A stretch of 64,000 nt of DNA, taken from Methanosarcina thermophila TM-1 (GTDB taxonomy: Archaea; Halobacteriota; Methanosarcinia; Methanosarcinales; Methanosarcinaceae). This document shows, piece by piece, positions 19,263 through 28,940 of the stretch. The stretch spans positions 1,488,001 through 1,552,000 of the forward strand of contig NZ_CP009501.1 of the NCBI RefSeq assembly GCF_000969885.1, written 5' to 3'. A program made the position numbers and the translations under genes. Each line of letters starts with the position of its first letter. Position 1 is the first letter of the stretch. The notes under the pieces were generated by a model. That model was not told where the DNA came from and did no database searches. It was given only the letters and a program-made list of their open reading frames with translations.

Positions 19263-19529
19263 CTCTTGCAGACTTTTCTGCCCTTAAAGATGGCAGGGCA
19301 GGATAGCCTGGCATTCAAGTATCAGTCAATTGATTTCACAAATAATCTGCTGATTTTAAGTAGTCTATTATTTTAAGTAATCTATTAATTTAATATGATT
19401 ATTGTAAAAATCTTCAGGGATCAAACTTAATATCCTGAGACTCAGAATTCAGCTTTCCCAGGGATTATACATATTCCCGAAAATGAAATATAAACTCAGA
19501 TATGGGGCATATTCCCCCGATAAATTATC
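19263..19529. other. Intergenic region downstream of hisH
   Basis: Contains a short hairpin (GGGG at 19505-19508 paired with CCCC at 19515-19518) about 12 bp beyond the hisH stop, possibly aiding termination, and TTTTAAGTA repeats near 19355-19385. No gene seen. Confidence 0.35.
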
Positions 19530-20138
19530 TCAACATATTTCTACAAAGTTTTTCAGGATCTTTAATCCTATAGCTCCACTTTTCTCGGGGTGAAACTGGG
19601 TACCCATTACATTGCCTTTCGAGTTCACAACAGACGCCGAGAAATCCAGCCCGTAGTTGCAGGCTGCAAGCGTGTTTTCAGCCGCTGTGTCCACATAGTA
19701 GGAATGCACGAAATATACGAAAGAATTGTCAGGAATACCTTCAAACAGAGGATGATCCTGCTTGATGTTAAGATTGTTCCAGCCAATATGAGGTACCTTT
19801 AATTCAGACTTCGGAAAGCGCAGCACCTTGCCAGAGATAATATCAAGCCCATTGGTCAGCTTTCCTTCTTCAGAAGAACTCATGAGCACCTGCTGTCCGA
19901 GGCAGATCCCGAGCATAGGTCTTCCTGACCGAACGTACTCTTCTATAATCCCTTTAATGGGGGTAAGGCACTTCATAGCGTCCACAAAAGCGCCAACTCC
20001 TGGGAGGATTAAACCATCTGCGGCAAGAATCTCCTCAGGGTCCCCAGAGATTGTGGGATTGGATCCGGCGTGTTCTAGCCCCTTTTGAACACTGCGGAGG
20101 TTTCCAAGCCCGTAATCGAGAATCACAATTCTTCTCAT
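19530..20138 (-). CDS. hisH: Imidazole glycerol phosphate synthase subunit HisH
   Basis: A 202-residue class I glutamine amidotransferase. It has the nucleophile Cys in GICLGQQVLM (about residue 80) and the His-Glu pair in GTQFHPEKSG (about residues 180-189), plus the N-terminal VILDYGLGNLRSV. It makes ammonia from glutamine for HisF, forming imidazole glycerol phosphate and AICAR in histidine synthesis. hisF is not adjacent, but hisI lies 5 kb away on the same strand. Length is typical. Confidence 0.95.
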   Translation of the reverse strand: MRRIVILDYGLGNLRSVQKGLEHAGSNPTISGDPEEILAADGLILPGVGAFVDAMKCLTPIKGIIEEYVRSGRPMLGICLGQQVLMSSSEEGKLTNGLDIISGKVLRFPKSELKVPHIGWNNLNIKQDHPLFEGIPDNSFVYFVHSYYVDTAAENTLAACNYGLDFSASVVNSKGNVMGTQFHPEKSGAIGLKILKNFVEIC

Positions 20139-20262
20139 AGCCCTAACAAATAAAGTTAAGATAGATTAACTTTTCGAGCAGGGGAAAGGGCAGCGGAATA
20201 ATATTGAAAGGCAGCGGAAAACAATTGGAAGAAAGAAAGAGTAAGATAGAAAAAACTAGTAA

Positions 20263-20376
20263 ATGATTAGAGAGATTGGAAAACGATTAGAAAAAGATGG
20301 AAAAATAATTAGAAAAAGATGAAGTACGATTAGGAAAAGATGAAGAATGATTAGAAAAAGATGGAAAAAATGGAAA
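20263..20376. repeat. Degenerate tandem repeat of about 22 bp, five copies
   Basis: Copies of a unit close to GATTAGAAAAAGATGGAAAA follow each other between the zinc-ribbon gene and hisH. On the strand transcribed from the zinc-ribbon gene each unit gives a T-tract (CTTTTTC), so the array may act as a multi-site oligo-T terminator before hisH. Confidence 0.75.
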
Positions 20377-20402
20377 AATTAGTAGCTATAAATTCTCTGC
20401 AA

Positions 20403-20618
20403 TTAAGACCTGCCAGCCGGAAGACTGTAAGAGCTTTTTTCCCTCTCAAACATCACCTTGTATTTGCCACAACGTGTACATTCATAGCGTTTTTCTAGCA
20501 CTGTCGGCAAAAAGAACAATGCCCCACTTTTTCGCTTCCATTTATGCAGTCCAAAAAAACACAAGAAACTAGGGTCACGATCCGATTCGCCTGAGTCATC
20601 AGAGCATTCCTGAGTCAA
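20403..20618 (-). CDS. Small zinc-ribbon-like protein with TTG start
   Basis: A 71-residue protein with CFFGLHKWKRK followed by YECTRCGKYK; the two cysteine sets and a His could bind one zinc, as in small DUF1660-like proteins. A longer frame exists upstream to 20843, but it is hydrophobic junk overlapping the promoter. I prefer the TTG at 20618 because AAGGAG lies 9 nt upstream, followed by conserved-looking sequence. The role is unknown. Confidence 0.6.
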   Translation of the reverse strand: MTQECSDDSGESDRDPSFLCFFGLHKWKRKSGALFFLPTVLEKRYECTRCGKYKVMFEREKSSYSLPAGRS

Positions 20619-20687
20619 AAAACTGTTTCTCCTTGTTTCTATTGTTAAGGATATTATGCAACAGTAAGAATAGTATGTGGAAGGAAC

Positions 20688-20695
20688 TATATAAA
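20688..20695 (-). promoter_or_regulatory. TATA box for the zinc-ribbon gene
   Basis: TTTATATA on the minus strand. Transcription would begin near 20665, giving a leader of about 47 nt before the TTG start at 20618. This supports the short gene model. Confidence 0.5.
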
Positions 20696-20837
20696 CATAT
20701 AGTTTTGTATGGAAAATATCAGAGAAATTTTCTATAAAAGATAAATTTTGATTAAAAATACATTGGTCGGGAGCGTTTAGCAAAAAATTAATACAGTTTA
20801 GAGTGAATAATTTAAGAAAGTATAATGGAGACAATAC

Positions 20838-21323
20838 ATGCAAAAATTCAGATTATTCAGACGTGATGAGAAAGCTATGGAGCTCCCGATTAATATAGTC
20901 GTTATGCTTGTTGTCGGGATGGTTGCCCTTGCAACGCTGATTTCGATCATTCCAACCCCGACAAAGGAGATGTCGGTGTTTGTGGAAAATGCAGGGCTTA
21001 GAGGAAGTACTCTTGCTAAAGGGAACTCAATAATAGTGGATTCCAGCACCGCAGAAAACCCTCTTGCTATAACCGTAGTGGTAAAAGCAACTGACAACGA
21101 CGGAAATCCGGTACGGAATGCAAACGTTATTCTGAGAGGGCTTGGCGGGGCAGCCTCGAATACTACGGATGCCAACGGAATCGCTATCCTGACAACTCCA
21201 GATAACGCAAGAATCAGGCTTGATCCAAACCAGAACGAAGGGACAATGGATCTGAAGGTTGTGGCTGATGGTTTCTATGACTACGAGAAAAAGGATGCCA
21301 TTATAATCATTAAGACGAGATGA
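20838..21323 (+). CDS. Membrane-anchored protein with pilin-like N-terminus and Ig-like domain (copy 1)
   Basis: A 161-residue protein. A basic head (KFRLFRRDEKA) leads into MELPINIVVMLVVGMVALATL, a hydrophobic segment that begins with charged and Pro residues as in archaeal type III signal sequences. Residues about 70-160 form a beta-sandwich of the carboxypeptidase-regulatory or bacterial-Ig type (DNDGNPVRNANVIL, TTDANGIAIL). A related gene follows 106 bp downstream. Both may be pseudopilin-like or simple anchored surface proteins. GGAG precedes the ATG by 7 nt. Confidence 0.7.
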   Translation: MQKFRLFRRDEKAMELPINIVVMLVVGMVALATLISIIPTPTKEMSVFVENAGLRGSTLAKGNSIIVDSSTAENPLAITVVVKATDNDGNPVRNANVILRGLGGAASNTTDANGIAILTTPDNARIRLDPNQNEGTMDLKVVADGFYDYEKKDAIIIIKTR

Positions 21324-21429
21324 TTTGAGATCTTAGGGAAACAGAATTTAAGGCAATAAGACAGCTGCGCATAGTAAAAGAACTGCATAAAAGAACTGTA
21401 TGCAACAAAACTGCAGAGAGAGGTTGCAC

Positions 21430-21885
21430 ATGCTAAGTGGAAAACTGAAAAATAATGAAACTGGAACCCTGGGGCTTCCAATAAGAATTGTCGTGTTCAC
21501 AGTTATTGGCCTCATAGGTTTTTATGCAGTTCTTTCAGCCGTCAGCGATGCTCCTACTCCTCCTAAACCCATGTATGCGACAACGAATCTAAGCGCATTT
21601 TCTTTGCCTTCACCTGAAGAAGAAAGAAAAATCGATTTGGATCTGCCTGTAAAGGTATTTGACAGCGAAAACCGTGGGGTAAGAGATGCAAATGTGATTG
21701 CCTGGAGCCCTGATAGGGAAAAAGCGTATTCAGGCGTTACCGATCTTGAAGGGAAGGTAACATTGAAGATTTCCAATCCCGAACTGCCTCAGGGAAAATC
21801 TGAAGGTTACATAAAGATAAAAGTAATGAGAGAAGGATACAGGGATTTTACCAGCGACTACTTTTTAAAGATAACTAGAAGCTAA
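21430..21885 (+). CDS. Membrane-anchored protein with pilin-like N-terminus and Ig-like domain (copy 2)
   Basis: A 151-residue paralogue of the preceding gene with the same plan: short charged head, GLPIRIVVFTVIGLIGFYAVL segment, linker, then a regulatory-like beta-sandwich (SENRGVRDANVIAW, GVTDLEGKVTL). The frame reaches back to 21400, but the ATG at 21430 has GAGAGAGG close upstream and gives an N-terminus matching the paralogue. The pair probably forms one transcription unit and a tandem duplication that has diverged strongly. Confidence 0.7.
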   Translation: MLSGKLKNNETGTLGLPIRIVVFTVIGLIGFYAVLSAVSDAPTPPKPMYATTNLSAFSLPSPEEERKIDLDLPVKVFDSENRGVRDANVIAWSPDREKAYSGVTDLEGKVTLKISNPELPQGKSEGYIKIKVMREGYRDFTSDYFLKITRS

Positions 21886-21938
21886 GAAGAAGCCGTACCC
21901 TACTCAAAATTAATAGTTAATACATACATATTCTTAAT

Positions 21939-22811
21939 TCATAACTTACCTGCCAGCGTTTTCTCTCTTCGGTTAGCCATATAAAATTTTATAAATACAG
22001 CTCCTGCCATCAGCACGGCAAGCACGATGGAGAAATAAGGAGACCTTATGACATCCCACCGACCAGCCCAGATAAGGAGGGCGGTAAGAAAAAGAGCTGA
22101 AGAGCCGATAGCTCCTGAGATTTCAAATGGAATCTTCATAGAGCCGAAAGTAAGCCTGTTCTGACTCTCAAGGACTTTTATACGGGACTCAAGTTCCTTT
22201 ATATATTTATTTTTCGTATCTTCCTGAGCCTTGAGAGTACGAAGTTCAGTGTTTAATTTTTCGATCTCGGGTTCGAGACTGTTGTGGGTAAAATTCGATA
22301 ACTCGGATATAGTAGCATGGAGGGAACGGAGGCCTTCTGCGATGCTGGTGAAAATTTCATTCATATTCTTTATTTTATAACCAGTTCCGGAAACTTCAGA
22401 AGAATTATCAGCATAAGCCATTGAGGGATTCATGGGCTCGTCTGAAGGAAACACTGCACTGAATCCAAAACTTGAGATGTGTCCTTCCGAACTTGAAGGA
22501 ACCAGATCTGAAAAAAAAGAATTTCCGCTAATAGGAGACTCAGGAGAAACCGACGGAATCCGTGGGAGAATAGAAGAGCCTGCAACGATACTTCCTTCGT
22601 TTCTTTCAGGGAAAAATCCTGATAAATTTCCGGAGTAAATTCTTCCAGCCTGCACTCCAGGAGAGATTCCCATAGAAAGGCGTCTCTCAACTGCCCTGAG
22701 TCGTTTTTCAAAACTCCTTATGCTCTGGTCAAAAACCTCAATTCTTCCCTGGAGATCCTCCCTGATTTCCGGCTCTGTTTGATGTGACTTATTCACTCGG
22801 ACCATACCCAT
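21939..22811 (-). CDS. Coiled-coil protein with two C-terminal membrane helices
   Basis: A 290-residue protein of unknown family. It has a short N-terminal helix (about 18-47), a low-complexity Ser/Pro/Gly region (about 48-140), a long coiled coil (about 145-220, with heptad-like LNTELRTLKAQ and ELESRIKVLES), and two membrane helices (about 232-250 and 257-275) followed by a short basic tail. The plan resembles a membrane-tethered spacer or scaffold. It converges with the pilin-like pair. Confidence 0.65.
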   Translation of the reverse strand: MGMVRVNKSHQTEPEIREDLQGRIEVFDQSIRSFEKRLRAVERRLSMGISPGVQAGRIYSGNLSGFFPERNEGSIVAGSSILPRIPSVSPESPISGNSFFSDLVPSSSEGHISSFGFSAVFPSDEPMNPSMAYADNSSEVSGTGYKIKNMNEIFTSIAEGLRSLHATISELSNFTHNSLEPEIEKLNTELRTLKAQEDTKNKYIKELESRIKVLESQNRLTFGSMKIPFEISGAIGSSALFLTALLIWAGRWDVIRSPYFSIVLAVLMAGAVFIKFYMANRREKTLAGKL

Positions 22812-22880
22812 TTAATTTTCTATTACAGAATCTGGGTCTACAGTATATAAAATTTTTCGAGTATCTGCAGTGATAAAATA

Positions 22881-22930
22881 AAATCAATAGTAGAAAAAAT
22901 AAGAGAAATCAATAGCAGAAAAGAGAAGAG
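22881..22930. repeat. Two-copy 25-bp tandem repeat
   Basis: Units AAATCAATAGTAGAAAAAAT... and AAATCAATAGCAGAAAAGAG... lie head to tail just beyond the 3' end of the PIN-ATPase gene. They differ at a few positions. Confidence 0.7.
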
Positions 22931-22994
22931 GAAGGACAAAAAGAAGACTGTAAAAAAGAGAAAAAATAGCTCAAAAAGAGGAAACAGGAAGAGA

Positions 22995-24917
22995 TCAGAT
23001 AAGCCTTATCTCAATCGGTTCTCCCCTGTCCTGAGCGTCTATAATATCGGAAGCAAGGTCCGAGTTTGCCCTGAGTTTTATCTCTCCATGCCGGCTCACC
23101 GTTGCACTGAAAAGGTACTCGCCTGCAATATAGATTTCCACATCTTTTCCTGCAAGTTCCGGAGCCCCAAGAATCAGGTGTTTCTTATTTCTTTCGATGA
23201 AAGGATGAACCGAAGAGACAACAGGCACCTCTTCAAAGCTGGATGCTCTTCGCTTTTCCTGAAGAGCCCGGCTTTCAGCTCCATATTTCCTGCCTCTTGC
23301 AGCTCTCGGACCTTCGGTTTCCAGCTCTCTGACATCAATATGAAGACCAAGCATATTTTCGATCCGGTCAATGACGTTTCCACCTTTGCCGATAACTTTT
23401 CGCATATCATCTTCCCGAACCTTTACGATTGAACTGTCATCTGAAGTCATTTCCACTTCAACAGGACCGGATGCATACCTGCTAATAACGTTCCTTATTT
23501 CCTCTTCCGCAAGCTTCCAAGAAGGTTTCCTGAGTTCAGTAGGGGGACCTACTGGCATAACAACAACCTGTTCGCCATAGGTGTAAATCTCATACTCAAC
23601 TTTTCTGGTTTCAAAATCTGAAATAACTATTACCGGTCTTGCAAGATCCTGTTCAGTCATCCCATGAGGGACTTTAACCGTAAATTCAAGCACCAGAACC
23701 TTTGCAACTTCTCCTTTATCGATAAAAATAACGGTGTCCACTACCTGCGGGATTACACCAAGTTCGACCCTCCCAATCAGACGCTGAACGGCATCTACTG
23801 CCCTGGTTGCATGCACAACTCCGATCATCCCCACGCCTGCAAGCCGCATATCTGCAAAAATCAGGAAATCGCTGGTCTTCCGGACCTCATCATATATAGT
23901 GTAATCCGGCCTGACAAGAAGCAAAAGATCCGCAGTATCTTCCATCCTGCCATTCAGAGGTGAATATTGAGTGATTTCAGGAGGTACCTGAAGGTCTCTT
24001 GGAGATTCCATGGTTTTGACCACCTGTCCACGGTCGCTCAGATATCGGGCAATTCCTGCGGCAAAAGTAGACTTTCCGGCTCCAGGCGGACCAGCAATAA
24101 GAATTCCACGCTGGCTTACAATCCGTTCTTTGAGTTGATCGCTTAGTCGATATTGTTCAAGATCCACAACTACAGTTGGCCTGACAGCTGTAATTTCCAT
24201 ATCATCGGAAAAAGGCGGGTGGGCAATTGCGACACGCATGTTTCGGATTTGCAAGACAGTTGCTCCACTTGATGACATCTCGATAAAAGATTCAGGATCC
24301 AGCCTCGCCCTTTCAATAAGTTCTCTAGATATACTGGAAAGTTCTGCAGAAGTAACAGGTTCATCACGAATCACTACATAGCGTATATCCCCTATTGGTC
24401 CTTTCTTGGCCATAGGAGGAACCCCATTTTTAAGGTGTACGGACATCGTATCATCCGTGAAAAAATGCTCTATTCTTAGAGGCGTAAGCTCAGACGGATC
24501 CAGAGTTTTGGGAGGCATGTACTCGACATTAAGTCCCTTTGCTTTAGCTATAAGAGACTGCACCCTATCTGCACTTACAAACAGCCCCCCTGCATCAATA
24601 GCTGTATTTCGGATAAGAGCATCCACCCTGCCCTCTTTAGATAGCTTTATCTCCTCAAGCGTGGGCTGAACCCCGCTGAATTGAAGGAGAATCTCGTCCC
24701 TTTCTGCCAGCTTGCGGAGTTCCAGAAGCTCTTCAAGCCCTTTAAAACCTATTTCTCTGCCCTTATTTGCCTGGGCTTCAAGCTCCGATACCACAGCTTC
24801 AGGAATTATAATCTCGGCACCTTTAAAGTCCCCGTCTCTAATGCGAGCCGAAAGCCTTCCGTCAATAATTACACTTGTATCCGGAACAATTCTCCATATC
24901 CGCTTCTCATCAGCCAT
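22995..24917 (-). CDS. PIN-domain/PilT-like ATPase with KH domain
   Basis: A 640-residue archaeal protein. The N-terminal PIN domain (about 10-135) has [10 protein letters not shown], a central Glu (SELEAQ), DALIRNTA and SADR acidic residues. The ATPase domain has Walker [14 protein letters not shown] (about residue 280) and downstream [20 protein letters not shown] and [10 protein letters not shown], like PilT/VirB11 hexamers. A KH domain follows ([17 protein letters not shown], about 515). PIN plus ATPase plus KH suggests ATP-driven RNA handling or cleavage; the in vivo role is not settled. The C-terminal tail is beta-rich. It sits alone in its operon. Confidence 0.9.
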   Translation of the reverse strand: MADEKRIWRIVPDTSVIIDGRLSARIRDGDFKGAEIIIPEAVVSELEAQANKGREIGFKGLEELLELRKLAERDEILLQFSGVQPTLEEIKLSKEGRVDALIRNTAIDAGGLFVSADRVQSLIAKAKGLNVEYMPPKTLDPSELTPLRIEHFFTDDTMSVHLKNGVPPMAKKGPIGDIRYVVIRDEPVTSAELSSISRELIERARLDPESFIEMSSSGATVLQIRNMRVAIAHPPFSDDMEITAVRPTVVVDLEQYRLSDQLKERIVSQRGILIAGPPGAGKSTFAAGIARYLSDRGQVVKTMESPRDLQVPPEITQYSPLNGRMEDTADLLLLVRPDYTIYDEVRKTSDFLIFADMRLAGVGMIGVVHATRAVDAVQRLIGRVELGVIPQVVDTVIFIDKGEVAKVLVLEFTVKVPHGMTEQDLARPVIVISDFETRKVEYEIYTYGEQVVVMPVGPPTELRKPSWKLAEEEIRNVISRYASGPVEVEMTSDDSSIVKVREDDMRKVIGKGGNVIDRIENMLGLHIDVRELETEGPRAARGRKYGAESRALQEKRRASSFEEVPVVSSVHPFIERNKKHLILGAPELAGKDVEIYIAGEYLFSATVSRHGEIKLRANSDLASDIIDAQDRGEPIEIRLI

Positions 24918-25029
24918 ATAAGGGAATATAGAGACGGAAGGTATATAATAAAACCTCCAGCAATTTATTTTAGAAGAAAAAAACTAAAAAACTGTGCAGG
25001 AGGAAAATAAGATTTTGGAGACTTGATTC

Positions 25030-25392
25030 TTAATAAACGTCTTCTGGCTCGAAGACTTTCTCCCCTATAATCTTTCCGTCTAATTTTCGATAAAAACAGG
25101 ATCTGTATCCCATATGACAGGCTCCACCTGTTTGTTCAACCAGCAAAAGGAGAGAATCCATGTCGCAATCAATTCTGATCTCTTTTACTTTCTGCACATG
25201 TCCCGAAGTCTCTCCTTTTTTCCATAACTGCTGCCTGCTCCGGCTCCAGAAGTGTGCGATGCCAGTCTCTACAGTTTTCTCAAGTGCCTCCTTATTCATA
25301 TAGGCACACATCAGTACCTCCTTGCTAAGATGATCCTGAACAATGGCAAGGATCAAACCGTTCTCGGTTTTTAAGGAATCAAAATCAATCAT
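25030..25392 (-). CDS. hisI: Phosphoribosyl-AMP cyclohydrolase HisI
   Basis: A 120-residue enzyme that opens the adenine ring of phosphoribosyl-AMP in histidine synthesis. It has the family motifs [19 protein letters not shown] and the metal-binding [11 protein letters not shown] and [14 protein letters not shown]. It lacks the HisE pyrophosphohydrolase domain. The open frame extends 26 codons upstream, but MIDFDSL is the family start, and a TATA box lies about 26 bp before that ATG, so the mRNA is probably leaderless. Confidence 0.95.
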   Translation of the reverse strand: MIDFDSLKTENGLILAIVQDHLSKEVLMCAYMNKEALEKTVETGIAHFWSRSRQQLWKKGETSGHVQKVKEIRIDCDMDSLLLLVEQTGGACHMGYRSCFYRKLDGKIIGEKVFEPEDVY

Positions 25393-25413
25393 GGGGGATA
25401 GATTGTAAAACAA

Positions 25414-25423
25414 GTATAAAAAA
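25414..25423 (-). promoter_or_regulatory. TATA box giving a leaderless hisI transcript
   Basis: TTTTTTATAC on the minus strand is centred about 26 bp before the hisI ATG. Archaeal transcription starts about 25 bp after the TATA centre, so the start would be at or next to the ATG. No Shine-Dalgarno sequence is visible (the bases before ATG are CTATCCCCC). Confidence 0.55.
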
Positions 25424-25482
25424 GAGAGGGAATGAATTTTGAAGGATGCTGCAAAGAAAGGACAGTACATGTGATTCTTATC

Positions 25483-27462
25483 TCAGGGTTTGATTCCCAG
25501 CACATCCTCTACATATGCTCTCAGGATTTCTGCAACACTCCAGGCTTGAGAGATGCAACCACCCGGAGAGTGCGGATAATCTCCATCAAACACCTCAGAG
25601 ATGGTGCCAACGCCTGCGGTTTCAAGATGCGTATTAAAGCCCTGCAGGAGAGCCCGCATATCTTCGAGGCTTTCTTTTGAATAGTTGTGAACCTTTCGGT
25701 AAGCTTTAACATAAGCGCCAAGGAGCCAGGGCCAGGCAGTGCCATTGTGGTAGGCTGCATCTCTAGTTGCTGGATCTCCCTGATAACGTCCTTTATACAG
25801 AGGGTGATCTGTCGAGAGGGTCCTAAGTCCGAAGGGGATCAAGAGATCTTTCTCAACTCTATCCACTATCGCTTTTTCTTTTTCAGGGGAAAGCATGGTA
25901 TAGGGTAGAGCCACTGCAAAGATTTGATTGGGACGGATTGCAGAGTCTTTAACCTCATTTCCTGCTTCGTCCTTATATACAAGGTCAAAGAGGCAGTTCT
26001 TTTCCGGATTCCAGAAAACTCTCTCAAAGTTTGAGGCTACTCCAGCTGCAAGAGTCTCATAAGTGGAAACATTTTTTTCTAGAAGGGTGCCCAGACTGGA
26101 AGCGGTTTTCAGGGCATTGTACCAGAGAGCGTTGATTTCACAGGCTTTACCTGCTCTTGGAGTTATTTCCTGCTCCCCTACTTTAGCATCCATCCAGGTT
26201 AACTGAGGACCCTGCCGGATTAGATAATCGGAGTCCATACCGATTCCAAAGTCCGTACCCTTACGATAATTATCTATTATACTATCCACGGTTTCCCAGA
26301 CATCTGAGAGGAAAAGGAAGTCTTTTGTATATGCGAAATACCGACCCAGGGCGTGAATGAACCAGAGAGAAGCATCCACAGTATTGTAAATCGGTTCTCC
26401 CCCAAGCGACAGAAAAGCATTTGGGATCAGACCTCTCCTACAATATTTGGAATAATTTTTGAGAATAGATTTTGCCTCCTCGAAGCGGCGAGGAATTAGA
26501 AGCAAGCCAGGTATGGAGATCATGGTATCCCGTCCCCAGTCAGAAAACCAGTGATATCCTGCAATCACCGTATTTTCCCCTGAAGAGGGATTTTTCACTA
26601 TAAAAGAATCGGTTGCCCTGAGAAGCTTGAGAGCAAAAGGCTCGGTAAGTCTTGAATTAAAGGCAAGAAGATTTTGCCTGTATACTTCCCTTGTATAGAG
26701 CTCCTCAACCTGCTCTAGCGTCAGAGAAGAGATATCTTCTGTTGAAGCGGCAATAAAAAAATGAGATGTTCCTGCTTTGAGTTTGCTTTCGAAATAGCCC
26801 GGATTGAAGTTGTCTTCCTGGAAGTTAAGCCCTCTTTGTTTTTCAATATCATACTCAAAGTTATAGTACCATTTGGGATCAGAATGATACTGGAGATTGG
26901 AAGAAAGCGAAAAAGCAAAACCATTAGAACTTTCCAGTTTTACTCCTGAAGGACTGGCTTCCTGAGAGAAGGAGATATCTCCTGAGCGAGTAGTGTGGTG
27001 GAAGTTTCTAGAATTTACCAGCGGAAAGATTCTCAGCAAAGCTCCATCTCTTCTGGCTCTGATATCATACAGAACACAGGTCGTATTGCTGTTGTGAATC
27101 ATGAAAACTTTTTTCTTCACGGTAAATGGTCCTGGGTGATAAATCCAGAGAGGAAATGGAGCAAGAATAAATTTGGAAATATAATTGAATCCTGAAGGAA
27201 AAACAGTACCCGGATATTTATGGGTTGCCAACCTATAAACCTCGTCATTAATCGCAATTTCTTCATCAAGGGAGGAAAGCAATACGAACCTTCCTGGAGA
27301 GTTTTTCGGAGCTGCCACAAGCAGTCCGTGATAAGTCCTTGTTCCCGCCCCTATAACAGTAGATGAGGCGTATCCCCCGAGTCCGTTTCCTACAATCCAC
27401 TCTTTCTTTATTCCTTCTTCATATGTGGAAAAGGAATCCGTTCCAAACCTGATTCCACTCAT
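25483..27462 (-). CDS. Glycogen debranching enzyme, archaeal type (amylo-alpha-1,6-glucosidase)
   Basis: A 659-residue protein. The N-terminal domain (about 1-250) has EWIVGNGLGGYASST and TRTYHGLLVAA, the standard start of archaeal/bacterial GDE. The catalytic (alpha/alpha)6 domain (about 280-655) has WFSDWGRDTMISIPGLLL, NTVDASLWFIHALG, WMDAKVGEQEITPRAGK and NGTAWPWLLGAY. It removes alpha-1,6 branches of glycogen, a storage polymer of Methanosarcina. hisI ends 90 bp away on the same strand but has its own promoter. Confidence 0.93.
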   Translation of the reverse strand: MSGIRFGTDSFSTYEEGIKKEWIVGNGLGGYASSTVIGAGTRTYHGLLVAAPKNSPGRFVLLSSLDEEIAINDEVYRLATHKYPGTVFPSGFNYISKFILAPFPLWIYHPGPFTVKKKVFMIHNSNTTCVLYDIRARRDGALLRIFPLVNSRNFHHTTRSGDISFSQEASPSGVKLESSNGFAFSLSSNLQYHSDPKWYYNFEYDIEKQRGLNFQEDNFNPGYFESKLKAGTSHFFIAASTEDISSLTLEQVEELYTREVYRQNLLAFNSRLTEPFALKLLRATDSFIVKNPSSGENTVIAGYHWFSDWGRDTMISIPGLLLIPRRFEEAKSILKNYSKYCRRGLIPNAFLSLGGEPIYNTVDASLWFIHALGRYFAYTKDFLFLSDVWETVDSIIDNYRKGTDFGIGMDSDYLIRQGPQLTWMDAKVGEQEITPRAGKACEINALWYNALKTASSLGTLLEKNVSTYETLAAGVASNFERVFWNPEKNCLFDLVYKDEAGNEVKDSAIRPNQIFAVALPYTMLSPEKEKAIVDRVEKDLLIPFGLRTLSTDHPLYKGRYQGDPATRDAAYHNGTAWPWLLGAYVKAYRKVHNYSKESLEDMRALLQGFNTHLETAGVGTISEVFDGDYPHSPGGCISQAWSVAEILRAYVEDVLGIKP

Positions 27463-27629
27463 ACTATCTGGTTAGAATTTAGTCTCTTAAATATATGTAC
27501 CTTTTCATATTATTGAAGATGTATAATAAAGCAAAGTGAGTAGTTTATAATAGAGAATGCCAAATTATTGTACTTTCAGGTGCAAACATAAACTATTTTA
27601 GATGTGCAGGTTATAAGAATGTGAGAATC

Positions 27630-28781
27630 ATGAAGCAAGACCTTTTAGAAATCCTTGGTGATATCTTTAAATCCTCTGGATATAATGTCACAATATGCAG
27701 CCAGAGTGATATTCTTGTGGAGAAAAACGGGCATCAGGCTTATATCAGGTGTACCCTGCAGCCAGATCGCAAGGAAATAAAAGCCTTTTCCGAAAAGATA
27801 GGAGACTGTACAGGAATTTACGTAATGACCGAGAAAGGGTCTGAAGAATTATTCGATTACGCAGCTGAATTTGGGATTTATGTATGGGATAGGGATGAAC
27901 TGGCTCTTCAAATTGGAAGATCGGTGCTTGTAAATCTGGAAAGAAAATCAAAGGTTTCGTATTCAGAACCGCGAATACTGCCAGCAAATGAAGCACGAGA
28001 TCCGTACAGGCAACCAGCTTTAGAGCTAGTAAAAAACTGGAATCCAGAAGAAGAGCTCAGACAGGAATCTTACCCTAACGGAGAAATCCTGCCCTCTCAG
28101 AGTCAGCAAATCGAAACCGATAAACTTTCTTTTGAGAATCAATTCGGAATACAGGGCTTTGAGGAGAGAGAAGATTTAAGGAAATCAGAACGGGTTGAGG
28201 TTTCAGATATCGAATCTTATGAGATGTTGAATATACAATCTGTAGAGCCAAGAATTTCTAAAAAGCAGGCGATGATTATTGCAAAACCCTATTTAAGCAG
28301 CCCCAGGGATGCGATTTTGAAATTTGTGCCTTTCTGGAAATATAAATATAGTGTTGAAGCAGAAAAACGCTTCAGGTCAAAGGTACTGAGTATTGCAGGA
28401 AAAGGGAAAGGTTTTCTTAACGCTTTAAACAAATCAAAAGAAGAGATGGAAGTCGAAGGACTGGCTGCACCTACAAGAATTCCTGCCGTACAGTATGAGT
28501 TAAAAAGACCGATCGTGGATAAAAAACAGGCAGAAAAGATTCTTCTTGACTCAATAATAGAAGAGAATACACGCGAGATACGCTTTAACAATACAGAAGG
28601 ACAGGCTGTTATATATGAACACAGGAGCATCAGTCCAAAATCTGAAGAGATACAGCTTGATCTGGAGCTTGTATACATTCCCATCTGGGAAGTGAAAGGG
28701 AAACGCAATTCTCTGGAGATTAATGCTTATAATGCAAAGATTCCTGAGAAGCCTGTTGATGAAGATGTCGAGTTTCTATGA
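27630..28781 (+). CDS. Conserved archaeal protein with nuclease-fold-like N-terminal domain
   Basis: A 383-residue soluble protein. Residues about 1-90 resemble the restriction endonuclease-like (Mrr/Hjc) fold in pattern (LLEILGDIFKSSGYNVT, then a strand pair, then GIYVMTEKGSEEL), but the catalytic D-ExK set is not clear, so it may be inactive. A polar linker follows, then a C-terminal alpha/beta region containing two related segments (KKQAMIIAKPYL and KKQAEKILLDSI) each leading to a beta pair (PFWKYKYSVEA; YIPIWEVKGK). The function is unknown. The ATG at 27630 is preferred to the GTG at 27621. Confidence 0.6.
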   Translation: MKQDLLEILGDIFKSSGYNVTICSQSDILVEKNGHQAYIRCTLQPDRKEIKAFSEKIGDCTGIYVMTEKGSEELFDYAAEFGIYVWDRDELALQIGRSVLVNLERKSKVSYSEPRILPANEARDPYRQPALELVKNWNPEEELRQESYPNGEILPSQSQQIETDKLSFENQFGIQGFEEREDLRKSERVEVSDIESYEMLNIQSVEPRISKKQAMIIAKPYLSSPRDAILKFVPFWKYKYSVEAEKRFRSKVLSIAGKGKGFLNALNKSKEEMEVEGLAAPTRIPAVQYELKRPIVDKKQAEKILLDSIIEENTREIRFNNTEGQAVIYEHRSISPKSEEIQLDLELVYIPIWEVKGKRNSLEINAYNAKIPEKPVDEDVEFL

Positions 28782-28940
28782 TTTTAAACGCAAAAAAATA
28801 TTGGGAGAAAAATATATAAAATAGAAAATATATTTTTATATATTAGCAACGTAAAGATTCTCTGAAAAAGAATCCACACTCTGCCCTTCCAGCTTCCTGT
28901 GAAAAAGACTCTTTCAGGGGAAAAAGCGCAATTTTACAAT

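Noticed and set aside
20619-20843. N-terminal extension of the zinc-ribbon gene to an ATG at 20843
   Set aside because: It would cover its own TATA box and the upstream gene's start; a TTG with good ribosome binding site fits better.
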